This document shows, one piece after another, positions 32,401-45,600 of a DNA stretch of 64,000 nucleotides. Made by a program: the position numbers and the translations under genes. Source of the DNA: Oryzias latipes. Taxonomy: Eukaryota > Chordata > Actinopteri > Beloniformes > Adrianichthyidae. The stretch is taken from positions 17,801,354 to 17,865,353 of the forward strand of contig NC_019876.2 in assembly GCF_002234675.1 (NCBI RefSeq). The letters run 5' to 3'. Below the pieces are notes generated by a model. That model worked only from the letters and a program-made list of their open reading frames with translations, did not search any database and was not told the origin of the DNA. Within the stretch, counting starts at the first letter, position 1. Every line of letters begins with the position of its first letter.

Positions 32401-33737
32401 CCCCCGGAAACCTGAGAGGCTCTGGCAATGTTTTCCCACAAAGAACCACCGGTTCACCACCAGCTGAGGATTCCAGGGAAACCCATTCGGTGTCACACTT
32501 CACGAAGAACCGAGAAAACCTGGAGGGAATAAATGTAAACACTAAAATAGTAAACAAACATAATCTCTTAGTAATAAGAAAAACTAACAAAAAACAAGGA
32601 TACACTTGCATTTTACCATAATAAAATTTTTTTTTTAATTTTCTAAAAACCTTTAACCCTTTTTGCCTTAAAAAAAATCCTTCAGGCTTTAATGACCCAC
32701 TCTGATTTAACTGGTTTTTGATGATTTTAACATGTTCTTACGGCATTTTTGTCATGATATATAAAGTTAAGCGCTAAATTGCATTTCTAAGTATTTCTTT
32801 ATTCTAATCATTGTGAATCAGGAGCAGATGAACGAAGGTCGTTTATTTGTGTCATGGAAACCATGCGGCCACAGGCTTCCTGCTACGACTCATCGCTCCA
32901 ATACTGCTTGCAATTTTTGTTGCACCGGTTATGTTAGGTTGGAGTTGTGAGGGGTGGAGAGCTAGAATGCGAGCATGTAAACAGAGAGCTCTCAATTATG
33001 GGTGTCAGGAAGAGCGAGCCGCAGTTGCCCCGCACCAACGATTCTGCCCTACTGAACTACTGCTGCTCTGCAGAAACTATGTCTGACAGAACAACATCGT
33101 TTTTTTATATTTTGGGTAAAAACGGCATAATCATAATTAAAAAGCACTGGGAATACTTTTACATTACATCGAAAGACGATCAGAGTGGGACTTTAAATGA
33201 AACATTTTTCTATTCAAACCTCCATTCTGCGTTCGTACCTGAAAACTATCGGTTCGTTCTCCGAACCCTTGATGACCCAACAGTCACAAATAGATCCAAA
33301 GCGGTAATACCAGGTGTGGTAAGAAGAACTCCGGATCTCTCCCATGTTACTGTCTAAGACCTGAGGGGAAGTTCCGCAGTGGGCTGACAGACACAAAGAC
33401 AAGATATTAGCCCATTTTGAAGAAATGCCAATCATAAGAATTTTTATTGAAGTAAAAAATGCTTCATAATTGCAAAGCCGTGGACAATTGTTTCTACAAA
33501 AAAAATGTTTTTTTTCACTCACCAGAACAGAAAGCAGAGTCCAAATAGCTGTAAGCTGCCGAAAGAAATACAAAACCAAAATCCGTTAGGAAATCATTTC
33601 TCAACATTGCTGGAGTTAAAAAAAACCCCACAAAATTAGATAAAATATTGAACTCAAATAGATCCACAGTAAAGATAGGGCGTCTTACCTGTGATGGAGC
33701 AAACTAGGAGAGCGCATAGTTTATGGCTGACTGTCAT
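26434..33737 (-). CDS. lrp10: Low-density lipoprotein receptor-related protein 10
   Basis: Exons from the 5' end: 33737-33689, 33555-33523, 33383-33239, 32519-32326, 32222-31678, 31584-31148, 29878-29684, 28673-28544, 27078-26434. They sum to 2,373 nt in frame (790 aa). Order: signal peptide (1-16), CUB domain 1 (about 28-138), LDLa repeat (CPKTSFQC to DEQGC), a Thr/Gln/Glu-rich linker, CUB domain 2 (from about 257), three more LDLa repeats with SDEKDC and TDELNC acidic ends, a membrane segment (about 499-520), and a long tail with PPSY (551-554), a proline-rich region and DEVLL (769-773). DxxLL is the GGA-adaptor signal known for LRP10, which cycles between trans-Golgi and endosomes. The fourth LDLa is split by an intron after CDSDR. 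The protein is slightly longer than human LRP10, mainly in the tail and linker. Confidence 0.93.
28021..28437 (+). mobile_element. Repeat family C, copy 1 (remnant ORF, internal deletion)
   Basis: Starts TTAAGTCACGCTCTGATCAT and ends near CATCTGCCTTTAAAG. It keeps the shared word for the [13 protein letters not shown] part of the remnant ORF but lacks its N-terminal half. It lies in an lrp10 intron. See the fuller copies at 55933-56544 and 62490-63167. Confidence 0.65.
32688..33196 (-). mobile_element. Repeat family C, copy 2
   Basis: Ends TTTAATGACCCACTCTGATT and GATCAGAGTGGGACTTTAAA are inverted. The body is in reverse orientation, with the shared stretch at about 33060-33180 (GCAGAAACTATGTC and AACGGCATAATCATAATTAA). 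The ORF region is badly decayed. It lies in lrp10 intron 3, between the two CUB1 exons. Confidence 0.65.
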
Positions 33738-33739
33738 TG

Positions 33740-35560
33740 TGATTACACTTCCCCTCTACAAAGTCTTTGAAAGCAGTTTTTTTTAAATAAAAAAACTTAA
33801 AAGGTTTTAAAAAGATTCAAATGTAATAAATGTCAGAGAAGTGCCATTGTAGATGATTTCAGGAAGACTTTGCCTAAAAAAGGAAGAAAAAAAACAGTTT
33901 TAGACCGAATGGCAATCGAAATTACAAAAGGAAATGTGACGTAAAAAACAAATAAAATCCTCAAAACTTTTTATGGCTATGAATTTAGTTTATTTCTAAG
34001 CTCAAAACTCACTAAAAATATTTGAGAGGGCAAAAAGCTGATTTTCTCAGACAGTTGGAATAAAAAATAAAAATGAAAAGTTAACTCTGTGCAGGCCTGT
34101 GTCTGGAAAGAAAAAACAAAATCATAAAATGTAGATTTTATTCTGAGTATTCAAAATATGAAACACTAAATAAATATTAGAGCTGTAGGAAAAACAATGA
34201 TTCTCTAAAATAACTGATTTATTTTATTTTTTTACAAAACTGATATCAATTTCAGTTGCTGTTTAATTAATGTTTGATTAATTTTTTATACGTAATAGTT
34301 GTTCAGTGTCTTACTTTTGATTTGTATTTAAACCCCCACACATTAGTCGACAGTGCGGCAAAACCAAAACAATAAGATCTCATGATGACCATCTAGAGAT
34401 TAGTCTCTCGGTTATTGCTGTTCCACAGCTCAATACAACTCAGATTTAAATGGAAAACATAGAAGATCACTGATAATCTCCCTCCATGTGGGGCTCCCCG
34501 CAAGATCTCATCCCATGGGGTCAAAATGATCACAAGAACAGTGAGCTAAAATCCCAGAACCACACGGAGGACCTAGTAAACGAACCGCAGAGAGCTGGGA
34601 CCAAAGTAACAAAAGCTACCGTCAGTAACACACTACTACACCAATCAGGGACTCAGACTAGGGGATAATGTATAGATGGCGTCCCTTTTAATTCACTGAA
34701 ATGCCAACAGTTTGTAAATTGAAGGTGGAAAAAAAGTTAATAATTGTGGTTTGTGCCCGGCTGGAATTATGATACAGTCTTTCCTGCATATTATCCTCAC
34801 GTGATTTTTAATAGTCATTATAGTAGAACTAATGGCAATTCTTCTATTAGGAGATATTGTAGTTTTTGATGCAGCACTTAAGTCACTTTATAACTTCAAA
34901 TGATTCACATGCTAATCAGGTTTTTCCAGTATAACCATCTTAACTTCATATTACAATTCTAAATACAGATAAAAACAGATCACTGTATATAAAAGGTTAA
35001 GAGCATTTTCTTTTTATGTCTTGCCATATAATTTCACTGCCTTAAAAGTTAATTATTAACAAAAGCAGTTTTTTGTTTTGGTGGCTTTTGTGGAACAAAC
35101 CAAAATAACTTCCTATCTGCCTGAATATTTTACATTATACGCATTTACTGGTGACATATAATCCTGGGAAAAAAAACTATGAAAATTTGAATCAAATTTA
35201 TCTAGAAAACAACGAAGTTTTATTAGAAAAGATAGTAAGTAGGTACTGCTATTAAAATAGAGGTTCTAGCAGTTCTTTTACAAGAATAAAAAGGCTGTTT
35301 AACGTCATTTTTCTACTAGGTTTTAGAGGAAACCGACATACACAGTGCTCTGTAGAGTACAATGGATCAAAAAGGTTATTTTTATCTTTGTTACGCACAA
35401 CACAGCTACTTCCTTCCTTCTGTGGTCAATATTGACGACAGACAATAAAAGTCTCACAGAGTCACATAGTACATCTTTGGCTGTCAAACTCCGAATTTAT
35501 CTGTTATGTCACGATGTAAAATATCACCACCTCGTTGACACAAATGCGTATACATCTTAA
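33740..35560. other. Region upstream of the lrp10 start codon
   Basis: AT-rich, probably a 5' UTR intron of lrp10. It contains the Tc1-like fragment at 34495-34665. An acceptor-like pyrimidine tract and AG lie just before the start codon on the minus strand. No other exon was recognised. Confidence 0.35.
34495..34665 (+). mobile_element. Tc1-like transposase fragment
   Basis: The plus-strand frame encodes LIPWGQNDHKNSELKSQNHT and EDLVNEPQRAGTKVTKATVS, which correspond to the second DNA-binding helix region of the common fish Tc1-like transposase (family knowledge). Only about 170 bp remain. Confidence 0.65.
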
Positions 35561-35900
35561 AATGCTGCCTTTAAACTCCGGCTACGTTGTAGTTTCGGTT
35601 TGAACAGACGGAGGAAGCGGCTAACTGCTAACTGTTAGCATCTCCTGGTCTTTTTCTACCGTTGTTCCCCCTTTTTTAAATCTACGACACACCACTAAAA
35701 GTCCTCTGACGACAACACCTTGGGGTTTAATACACGCACGTGTCACATTATGGGGATCAGAGTCGGAAATAAGAACGAGAAATGACTCAAAAAATTGGCG
35801 GAGGGCGAGTACGTTACCATTTCAGTCGGCCTCTCTTATTGACAAGTTCTGAGCTACTTCCGTGTAACGCGGCCGCTGACAGGAGGGGGCGGAGCTCATG
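35560..35900 (-). promoter_or_regulatory. lrp10: Candidate lrp10 promoter
   Basis: A CpG- and GC-enriched island in AT-rich surroundings, with a GC box GGGGGCGGAGC at 35885-35895 and an ETS-like ACTTCCG near 35850. Its position upstream of lrp10, with no other gene nearby, suggests the lrp10 promoter and first non-coding exon. Composition-based inference. Confidence 0.4.
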
Positions 35901-36140
35901 CCGTACATTCACAAGCTTTTTTGACATTTAGAACAATTGTAGCAGCATATAGTAAATATTTGCATTAGTTATTTCTCTTTTGTTTTATTTAGTTGTGTAT
36001 ATCTAATTATCGAGAAACCCCTGACAAATGTGAACAATGCCATACTCCTTTTAACCGCCAGGTGTCACTGATGTTCAATAACAGTGGATTTAATTCATAA
36101 AAAATGTTGGCTCTTTCAAACAGGAGATACTTTCATTTAA

Positions 36141-36344
36141 CCCTTCTGCTATCCTAGGCACTTTAACGTTGGGAGTGGTGTCATCTAGACCCACAAGATA
36201 GTAAGCTAAACCTTTTTCCTTCAATGATTTGTGATCTTCACTGGTGTCCATGGATAACATGAAATCTTTCCACCTTTATCCACCTTTGTCATGGTAGGGA
36301 TGACAAGTCAATGTAAGGGTGGGGTCATAGGATATAGCACAAGG
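36141..36344. mobile_element. piggyBac-like palindromic MITE, copy 1
   Basis: A 204-bp element flanked on both sides by TTAA (36137-36140 and 36345-36348). Ends CCCTTCTGCTATCCTAGGCA and GGATATAGCACAAGG are inverted repeats. TTAA target sites are the hallmark of piggyBac transposons. A second copy is at 62101-62306 with its body reversed. Confidence 0.75.
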
Positions 36345-37337
36345 TTAAGGATTTAAAGACCATTTCTAATCTATTATTTATCCCAGGACTCATAAACATG
36401 ACATCTGCGACTGTGAAAAGTGCTTAAGCACCAAAATAGAACTGAAATGACTTTAAAGTCCAAATTAACAATTGAATATACATCAAGGTAATACAAAGAA
36501 ACAAGAAGAAAATAAAATTAAGCAAAAACGAATTTGATCACAGTTGTTTTAATTTCATTAATTCTATATATTCAAATTTTATGTCATATATTATACTAGG
36601 CCTGTTGTTAGATTATATATTTGATTTTGAAAAATTTGATAAAGAATTACACAGACCAACTCCAAATTATGATTAAATTTTATTAAATGAAAATGTAAAG
36701 GATTTCATTATTTAGGCCTTTTTGCCAACGGTTAGAATTTCATGGATATTTAGAAGTCATGGTACAGTATATGTTTGACATATAATAAAGTCAAGTCTAA
36801 TCAAACATAGCTTATTTTGATAACTGGGTTTCATCTACTTTCATCCACTTAAATAAAAGAAAAATAATAAAAAAAATGTTAATAAGGAAAAAAACTATAA
36901 AAAACTAAAAAAATAAAAACTAAAAATAATAAAATGTTAATAAGGAAATAAAGCTGTCAAGCTCTCTAAGTGCGCTGCAATAAAACTAAAAAGTAGTATT
37001 TACCTGTAACTATTGAAACCCCTGCTTCAGTACTATGAAGTGATATATATGCAAAGACATTGCAAACCAAACGTATCAATATTTGATTTCAAAACTTTTT
37101 TTTCCCTTCAAAAAATATTTTTGCGTTTGCAACAAAAATGGTTTTCACACGCGTTGTGTCTCATCACTACCTCCCTATCTTTGATTTTGCATTCATAGTT
37201 TCAGTTTATTTCTTTCATCAGGTTTACATTTCTTGAGTGACTTTCAGAATGTGACTAGCCCTGCTTGCATACACACATTTTGAAGGGGGAAAAGACACTG
37301 ACATTGCATGCTTATAAACATAGCAAAAATAAACACT

Positions 37338-37500
37338 CCATCCATCCATCCATCCATCGATTTATAAATTTTCTTAACCCACTGAATTCTTTTCTGGGGT
37401 CACTGGGTTGCTGGAGCCTATCCCAACTACTGTTGGGAAAAGTCATGGTAACCAGTCTGGCCACACACACACTCACATTCACAACTAAGAAAATCAAGCA
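37338..37500. repeat. (CATC)n tract and LINE 3'-end fragment
   Basis: CCATCCATCC units at 37338-37360 are followed by a segment with GGGGTCACTGGGTTGCTGGAGCC, the typical tail of a very common fish LINE (RTE-like) 3' end. The same segment occurs in reverse at 44800-44920. Confidence 0.6.
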
Positions 37501-37975
37501 CTTTAGTTAAAGCTTGTCAGAGATTCCAATCAGAGATTAAAAAGTAAACATAATTGCTTTGTTCGTTTACACTTGAGGCCCTAAAGTTTTTTTTTTCTTT
37601 TTAAAAGAAAGAAAAAGTTTTTTTATTGAATAATGAAAGATTGCTCATCACTGCTTTCATTTCAAGTTATGTTTTCATTAAAGTATTAATTCACAACAAC
37701 GGTTGTGTTAAGGTGCTTTACACAAATCAACAAACCAAGTTAAATGTATTCAACCAATTTAATCCAATTTGTTACAGTGATGTATGATCAGTTTGTCATT
37801 CCAATATGGCCATATATTTTAAGATATCTTTTTCTTAAGCCATATATGTCATCAACAGTTTAAATCTGACAGTTTTTTGTGGAATGATGCTGAATGGAGA
37901 AGAGAAAGACCTTTATCAGTAAGGGCGGCCATCTGTTGTGATGGATTGTGGGATATAAAAGAGAGAGGGTTAGAC

Positions 37976-38637
37976 TAGGGTTCTGCAACCTGAAGCTCCA
38001 GAGCCACACACGACCCCATTTTTCCCTCTTTGGCTTTGAAGAAAAATGCCAACAATCTGAACAAATGGGTTTGTAGTTTAAATTAATGTGTTTTAGTTAA
38101 TTAAGTTTCATTGATATTTTTTATTAGAACGAGCTTAAATACCATCTTCTGCTGCATAACAGTTGCTGTTCAAAGGCAAAGTTCTTAAAGTATATACTGT
38201 AGTTGCATCTATTGGATTTTACACCAGTGTTCTGTTAATCTTCAGAAGTAAAAGGAGAAAAAGGATGAAGGTGCACTAGTCATGGCAAGAAAAACGTAAT
38301 GTTTGGCTTTCTGGAATTTCTAATTTAAGTAAATCTGCTGCAGTAGGAGAATCTGATTTGACACAGGATGTATTTTATTCTGAAAGGAACTTTTATGTGC
38401 TGCTGTCAAAAGTAAATGAAATTGTTAAGTGTAGAAAAATATAACAGTCATAATTTAACAATTATTATAAATATTTAAAAGCTTTTTTTTTGTTTTAAAT
38501 AACTGAAAAAAATAAATGAACACAAAAAATAGATAAAAGGTATTTTTTCTAAACGGAGAGGTGGGACTTTGTAGTTATCGCTGGGTTTTGGTCAGTAAGA
38601 AACTGGATCAAATGGCTTTAAAGGTTTCTGACCTCTG
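37976..38637. mobile_element. Non-autonomous hAT-like element, family B copy 2
   Basis: The left end TAGGGTTCTGCAACCTGAAG and right end AAGGTTTCTGACCTCTG form degenerate inverted termini. Flanks GGTTAGAC (37968-37975) and AGTTGGAC (38638-38645) resemble an 8-bp target-site duplication with two mismatches. Internal words (CTGCAGTAGGAGAATC, GGTGGGACTTTGT) are shared with copy 1. Confidence 0.6.
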
Positions 38638-39289
38638 AGTTGGACTAACACAAAAACATCAAAGCATCAGCTAGAAGACATACAGTACATACAGTTATAA
38701 ATGCAACAATGGGAGACGAGGAAGAAGACTATCGGGTGATTTCAGTATCATAATTGTACCTCAAAATTATATTTGTGAAACAAAGAATGTGCACATGTGA
38801 ATGTACAGTGTATTACGTGTTTGCATACATATATATTTGTGAATCAGAATGTGTACATTTGTAAAACAGTTGTGTGCATTTCCAAACTATGATACTGAAC
38901 TGCCCTGAGAAAAAGAAACTCAAAACTAAAAAAAAAAGTTCAGATTTTGGAGATGAACTTTTTAGGCCAGTAGGACCAATGGGGGAACCTTAAAATGTGA
39001 TGTGATTGTTTGTTCAACATTTGAAATATAACACAAATTCATAAAAAATATAATATAAAGCATCAATATTAACTATTCAAAACTCAAACACTCGATTAGG
39101 TAAGATAAGAAATAAACGTTCTTGATCCCAATCTGTATGCAGCAACAACCAATAGGAATTTACGAAATTTACAAGAAATGTTGACTTAAATGTATACAGA
39201 TGTACATTTAGTGTGGTATTTTGCTGTCCTGTTGCATGAAAACTGTTCAGATCCAGACTGAACTTGCCTGGCAGATGTCCTGACGTTGC

Positions 39290-39605
39290 CGTGGAATCAC
39301 GTGCGCACATCTGGAGGAGGACCCTGCGCAGAAAAAAAATCTTTCACCAATATCCTCCCTTCACGGAGCAACCCTAAAGGAACTGAGGCTCTACTGCGTA
39401 GACTTTTCTGACTTTATTGAACATTTCGTGCGCTCGGTTCAGAGACACAGCCCCCTAAGTCCCGGGTATTTTGCGCTGGATTTGTTGTGTGCGCTCAGAT
39501 GTGGAGTTAGTCAGTTCTGCTCGGTTTCCTCCTCGTCTCTGGTGCCTGTGAGGACAGTTTCGTCTTCTCGTCGGGGAGACAGACGGTTGGTGAAGTTGGG
39601 CAGAA
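39290..39605 (+). promoter_or_regulatory. mmp14: Probable mmp14 promoter and 5' UTR
   Basis: The GC content rises from about 39280 to the start codon at 39606. No canonical TATA box was identified with confidence. The transcription start is not resolvable by eye. Confidence 0.4.
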
Positions 39606-42600
39606 ATGCGGCTGCAGCTGCTCGGCCTGACCTGCGCGCTCTGCTGCTGGAGCTTAATCTCAGCAAATGTGCTGGAAGCAGAGGTAAGGCTGATCCATGT
39701 TTGTTTTTTATTAATTAATCATGCATTTTTTAAACTAGGGCATATTAATTATGAGCTTGAAGTTTGTAAATTTGATAGTTTTTTTTTTTTAATATCCTCT
39801 TTTTCCCTTTTCCTCCTCATATTTTTGTAAATAAATCCTCAAGTGTCCACGTTTGTTTTTGTCTGCACGGCTCAGCTGAGCTGCTTTGTTCTAAAGGGGG
39901 AGCAGTGGTGGTACTAAGGGGGAGGGGGCTAATGGGTTTCATCTGTTTGGTTTGAGGAGACACCATTTCTGGAAGCTTTTTTGCTTTCACAAACTTCAGG
40001 AGCTTCAACTCAGGGTCTGAGGGGCTGCAGTTTTTGCTCCATGGAAACACTAACATTTAAGCCTTTACTTTGGTAAACAAGGCTTGCGCAACATGTCTGT
40101 GCTCCTAAGGAGTCAAAGAAGAACTGAAGGTATTTTTGTGCAAGATCCCTGTCACATCTTAATCAGCAAAGCTGTGAGGAAACACAGATCGGAGATGCTT
40201 ATCTGAAATGACCCAGATCGCACCATAGATTTTACAGGAAATTGGATTTATATACCAATTAACGATTAATCAACTTCTTTGATTATATTCCTTCAATTCA
40301 AGTTGTTAATAATGTCAATCTATAACAATATAAAATTGTTTCAAACATGAAATATTTCGACTATATCAATATTGGAAAATACCATTTGGATTGAGGATCG
40401 ATAGGTTTATTTTAATATGATGTAAACGTGACCAAGTGGATCAAAACGGACAAACACACTTGTGATGGCAGGAAAAAAATGATCAGGCCATCATTATTGT
40501 CCAATGTGTGGAAATTTGACATGTGACCATACAGTGTGAAAGAATGTTGTAATAATGTTCTGTTTGTGTTATTTTGATGTGGAAAAACAATGAAATTTAT
40601 GAAACTTAAATGTAAACATATTTGCCATCAATTCCTGTTTTCTTGTTTGTTTGTACACATATTTGATTTACACTTGATTATTTTGCATAAAAAACAAAGG
40701 AATCTGGAAAACTTCACTTGCGCTGTTCAGTGCCCAGGTATTCATCTCTGAGTCTCACTGGTTGAATTTTTGGTCAAAGATGTGCTGAATAGATTTTAGG
40801 TCAGTGAATCGGATCGAATTAGATCGTTTAAAATGAAGCGACCATAAATCGGATTGTCAACCACAAATAAGTTTATGAATCGAATCATTGCAATAAGGAA
40901 TTGTTACTTCCCTGCACACCAAATAGTCATATTTCCTGCAGAAAAGTAGCATTGGAGGACATTTGCAGGAGACTGTGTTGCATTGTGGGTGGGCACTGGA
41001 TGAGCAATGTAGCCAAAGCAGACCTTAGTCACTGACCACAAGGCGAGACAAAGGCAAGTCAGACAGTTTACAAGAAGCTGGAGCCGGCTCCCCCACCATG
41101 GAGAACTGAGCTCACACATGTTATGGTTTAAACAGAAACAAGATTGCAGAAAATTTGACTGCTTCAAATTGAGATCACATCTTGGAATCAAGGTGGAGAT
41201 GAAATAGACTGCATTTTTCCCACTCATATCAGGAATCAAGTGAAAATGTTGTGTCTTGGTGAAGTTTGCCTCCACAAAAGTCTCCAGTGACCTGAAGTCA
41301 GTCTGAATGCAGAAAGAGGCTCAACTTTAATTATAGGTTCAGGATTACATCAGCATAAGAAACCTGTGATCAAAAGATAGACACGTCTGTCTCAGAAAAA
41401 AAAAGACTAAACTGGAACTTGGCAGATAGAGAACAAAATATTGAAACAAAATAACAATGGTGTTCAACAGAAGTGAAACTCCTTATGACAGGTTTTTTTT
41501 TTAGAAACTTCAAATAAAGCACATTTCAAAGTTTCAGAGGAACTTTGTGGTGTCATAGTGTTGCCCAATTCAAGAACATCCTTCTCTGACTTCATCCTGA
41601 CACACTAAACCCATTTAATGCATGTTGAGTGAAAAAAGAAGCCCCACCAAGAGAGACGTAAAACTTCCTCACTTCTCAGAAAATGAAATGGTCTCTTCTG
41701 AAGTTGGCCTCAGGACATTATTTTCATTCACATTTTTTCCCCCTCTCAAACCTTGCTAAAGTTTAATAAAATGCTTAGCTAGACACTACGACCAAAGGAA
41801 GCGGGCAGCAATAAAAACAGCAAGTTCCCAACACATTACAAAAATGGGAAATTTAGCATCTGAAGACACATGTTTCATGGTCCAAACACATCTGGGTTTC
41901 ATTTCGTTTCTCGTTTTTGGAGGGGTTTATACTTTCAGAAAAAACTCTTGTCATGGTCAAATAAAACAGAGATTTGACTGGCAGCTTTTGACACCTAAAC
42001 AGGCTCAGATAATTAGAAACTGATGAACATGTGTTCATAAGTAAACCGGTCCAGCTTGCATCATCTGATTTTGATCATCTGGTTTTTGATTAGCATGATC
42101 AGATTGTTGGAATCGACTGAGGTCAGGTTCTAGGCTTAACGTTTCCTACACTGATTTAAAAAAAGTCATCTAAAAGCCCCAACCGATGTTAAATTTATTC
42201 AAATTAACAGAAACATTTTGTATGTCACAAATATCAAATCCATTTTCTACAATTTAAAAAAAAAAGTTTTTTGTTTGAGATCAAAATGACCAGAGAAAGG
42301 TAGTTTGCCCTCTCTGGGTGGGTGGATTGCTCCTGCCCCAGGTGGAGGAGTTTAAATATCTTGGGGTCTTCTTCACGAGTGAGGGAAGATGAGAGTTTGA
42401 GATCGACAGGCAGACTGGCGCAGCGTCCATCGTTATGTGGTCGTTGTTCCGGTCCGCTGTGGTGAAGAGAGAGCTGAGCCAGAAAGCAAAGCAATTTACA
42501 GGTTGATCTTTGTTCCAAGACTCACCTATGGTCATGACTTCTGGGTCATGACCGAAAGAATGAGGTCCTGAATCCAAGCAGTTGAAACGAGCTTCCTCTG

Positions 42601-45600
42601 TAAGTTGGCTGAGGTTTCCCTTAGAGATGGAGTGAGAAGCTCGGTCACTCAGAGAGAGCTCAGAGTAGAGCTACCAATGGAAATGTGCCACTGCTGGTCC
42701 ACACGCATGTGTGTGGTGTTCAATAATTTTAGTCAAATATTAAATTTATATTACTGGATTGATGCATATGGTCTTTGCCTATTTGCTGCTATATACAGTG
42801 ATGTGCGCCATTGCTATGCATTGAGTCACGTCAACAGAACCCTGCTGTTCCAGTTTAAGACAGGCAGGCATCAACCACAAGCATCTGGCTAGCTCCCTCA
42901 TCCAACCGATTTGCACAAAACATAGCTCGAATTGAAGCATGGAAAATTATTGATCTTGTGGTATATTTCAATATTTACCATCTCTTAAGATTATTCTGTA
43001 AACGGTGCAAGAACTGCTTCCTTTTAGTATTACAGGTAACAGATTACTGTCAAATTAACAGCTTCTAAATATCTGTGATTTGCGATATCCCTAAATGCCA
43101 GACTCTATATAACTGAGCTTGTAAATGCTTGCCACCGAAGCCCAGAAAGGAGGGAGATAAATGAAGTTCAATAGTTTGAATGGTTGATAAAGTTGACAAA
43201 GTTAATTAACATAAGCTTTTTCTTATTAAAAACCCCTCAAAGTGCTAAAAAAAGAGGTATAAATGTATAAGCAACACCTTGTAAAAATCCCCCATAATTA
43301 AAAAAATTGTAATAAACTACAACTGTTATTATCTTTTATTATTCTTATAATAGACCATAACATACTGTACCGACCGACGTTAAACTGTGTTAATCTGTGC
43401 TGTGTGGCTGTGCTCAGTTAGTGTTAAGTAATTCTGTTGAGTTCTGTGTTTAACATTGGTGCTCCAGCCGTTTAAATGAATGTGATGGCAAGATTGTGAG
43501 TCGGGGCGGAGGAGCAAGTGAATATAAAGGAGTGTCGTGAGAGCATGTGTGCGCTGAAATCGAATGAAGAGACAGCGTTAGGGCATGGCGTTCTGTTTTG
43601 TGCTGTCTTTGGCGTGGTTGCGGCTGACAGCAAGTGTTTAAGCTACTTTCAAGGTCTCCGACTTATTTTCATCAGGTTTAGCCGGACGTTACAATACTTT
43701 GAAGTACTATATGTCAAATGCATTTAAAAATTACAAATAAATAGACGACTTCATGGTCCTTTGAGAATAATAAGGCCGCTTCTCTCAGCTGGCATCTTTG
43801 GCTGATACAAGAAACATTTTTAAACGTAAGAACATGTATCATAACATCAAATATACCTGCCAAATTGTTAAGATTCAAAACAAAGTGATATTACCTGTAA
43901 ATGGTCTGGCAGGTTAAAGTTTTGGGGCACAGCTCCTATCAACTGCTCTCTTCAGTGTACGGTTTAAAAACTGATGGAAATTCACGTTGAACACACAAAA
44001 TATGCACATTGCTGCGTTGCCTGCATGTATTTTTAGTGCGTCCAGGGCTAAATGTTGTTGCTTTGTCACAAGTATTTAAAGTTAAAGTTGAATTTTAGCT
44101 ATTTGTTCTCTGCAGTCGACCAATTGGCTGCAGAAAAAGCCGTGCTCGGGAACCATTCGGTTTATTAACCCCAAACCTAACCGTAAATCCTAACCCTTCC
44201 TTCAGATCCATGCACCCAAAAAAGAAGTTCAACACTGGTCGCACTTATTTAGAAAATTATGTGCAAATAGTCACTTTCTGTAAAACCAACAACAACATTT
44301 AACCTTAGACAATGCAGCAAAGTGCATTTTGGCTGCCTGTAATAAGTGTGGCCAACATGAATTTCCATCAGATTTTGTGCTGGTTGCTTGTAAATATGTG
44401 CGAAAAATATCAACAATGTTTTTAAACATTAGAAAACATCAAACATTAATAAAAATATGCATCAATTAACCAAACTAGCATGCTACTTGCTAGCACCCAC
44501 ATTAGCCCACACTCCAGCCTGATTTCTCTCTATTAAAACGTGGTTACTATCCTTTGATGATTCCTCTTGATCGGATTATTTTGTTGTCATGGCTTTTGTA
44601 GTTGATTGCAAAATATTGCGTCCCCTTTTGTGATTCTTTACATATTTTTCAAACTTCCTCAGTTCTTCACTCAATGCATAGTAGTGGCGCATGTGTGTCA
44701 CGTCACATATGACGTGATGGCCAATCCAATATCAATGGTGATTACTTATTACAATAAAAAAATACACCTCTAAGTTTTGCCTTTTTCTATATTAAAAGAA
44801 AAGCAACAGACTGGCGACCTGTCCAGGGTGTCCCCTGCCTTCGCCCACAAGTGGCCGGTATTGGCTCCAGCAGCCCAGTGACCCCGAAAGGGAAAAACGG
44901 ATTAGAAGATGAATGAAAAAAAAAAAGAAAAGCAAAATGCAAATATTAATATTTCTCAATTTAATGATTGTGTTTTATCAATACAAAGCATAAAAGGTTG
45001 ATACAAATGTGTTTGTTTTTAACTTTTTCCTACTTTATATTACTTTATCAAAAGTGAATAGATATCCGTACCGGTTAAAGTCTGGTACACACCATAGACA
45101 AATTCTCAAACATGATTTAGTTTTCCTGAAATATTACATTTGGCAAATTGCATTGTCAAAAACTTCCATAACCAAAGATTTGAGTCAGAAAATGTTGAAC
45201 AAGAAAGGCATCCAAACAATTTTCTGCATTTAAATGTACTTAGGTAACAAGATTTTCAGAGAAATCCTGACAATTCTCAAATACAAGGAAAGCTATAATT
45301 AAGATGGCGTATACTTGTGCTTATTTACCTTCCTTGAAGGCTCAAAACGCTTTACAGTCAAAGACCCATTCACCCATTCACACACATATTCACACACTGC
45401 ACTTCTGAACATTGGTGCCAACTTTCCACCAGAGGCAATTAGCATAGGTATTGAGTCAAAACACCCAAATATGTAATGAAATTAGTTTTATTGGCAAAAT
45501 ACTCAAGACTAAAATAATATAAAATGTCATTACCTCAATATATTAGTATTCCTAAACTGTTCATTTTTTGACCAATGCTGACCATCCATCCATACATACA

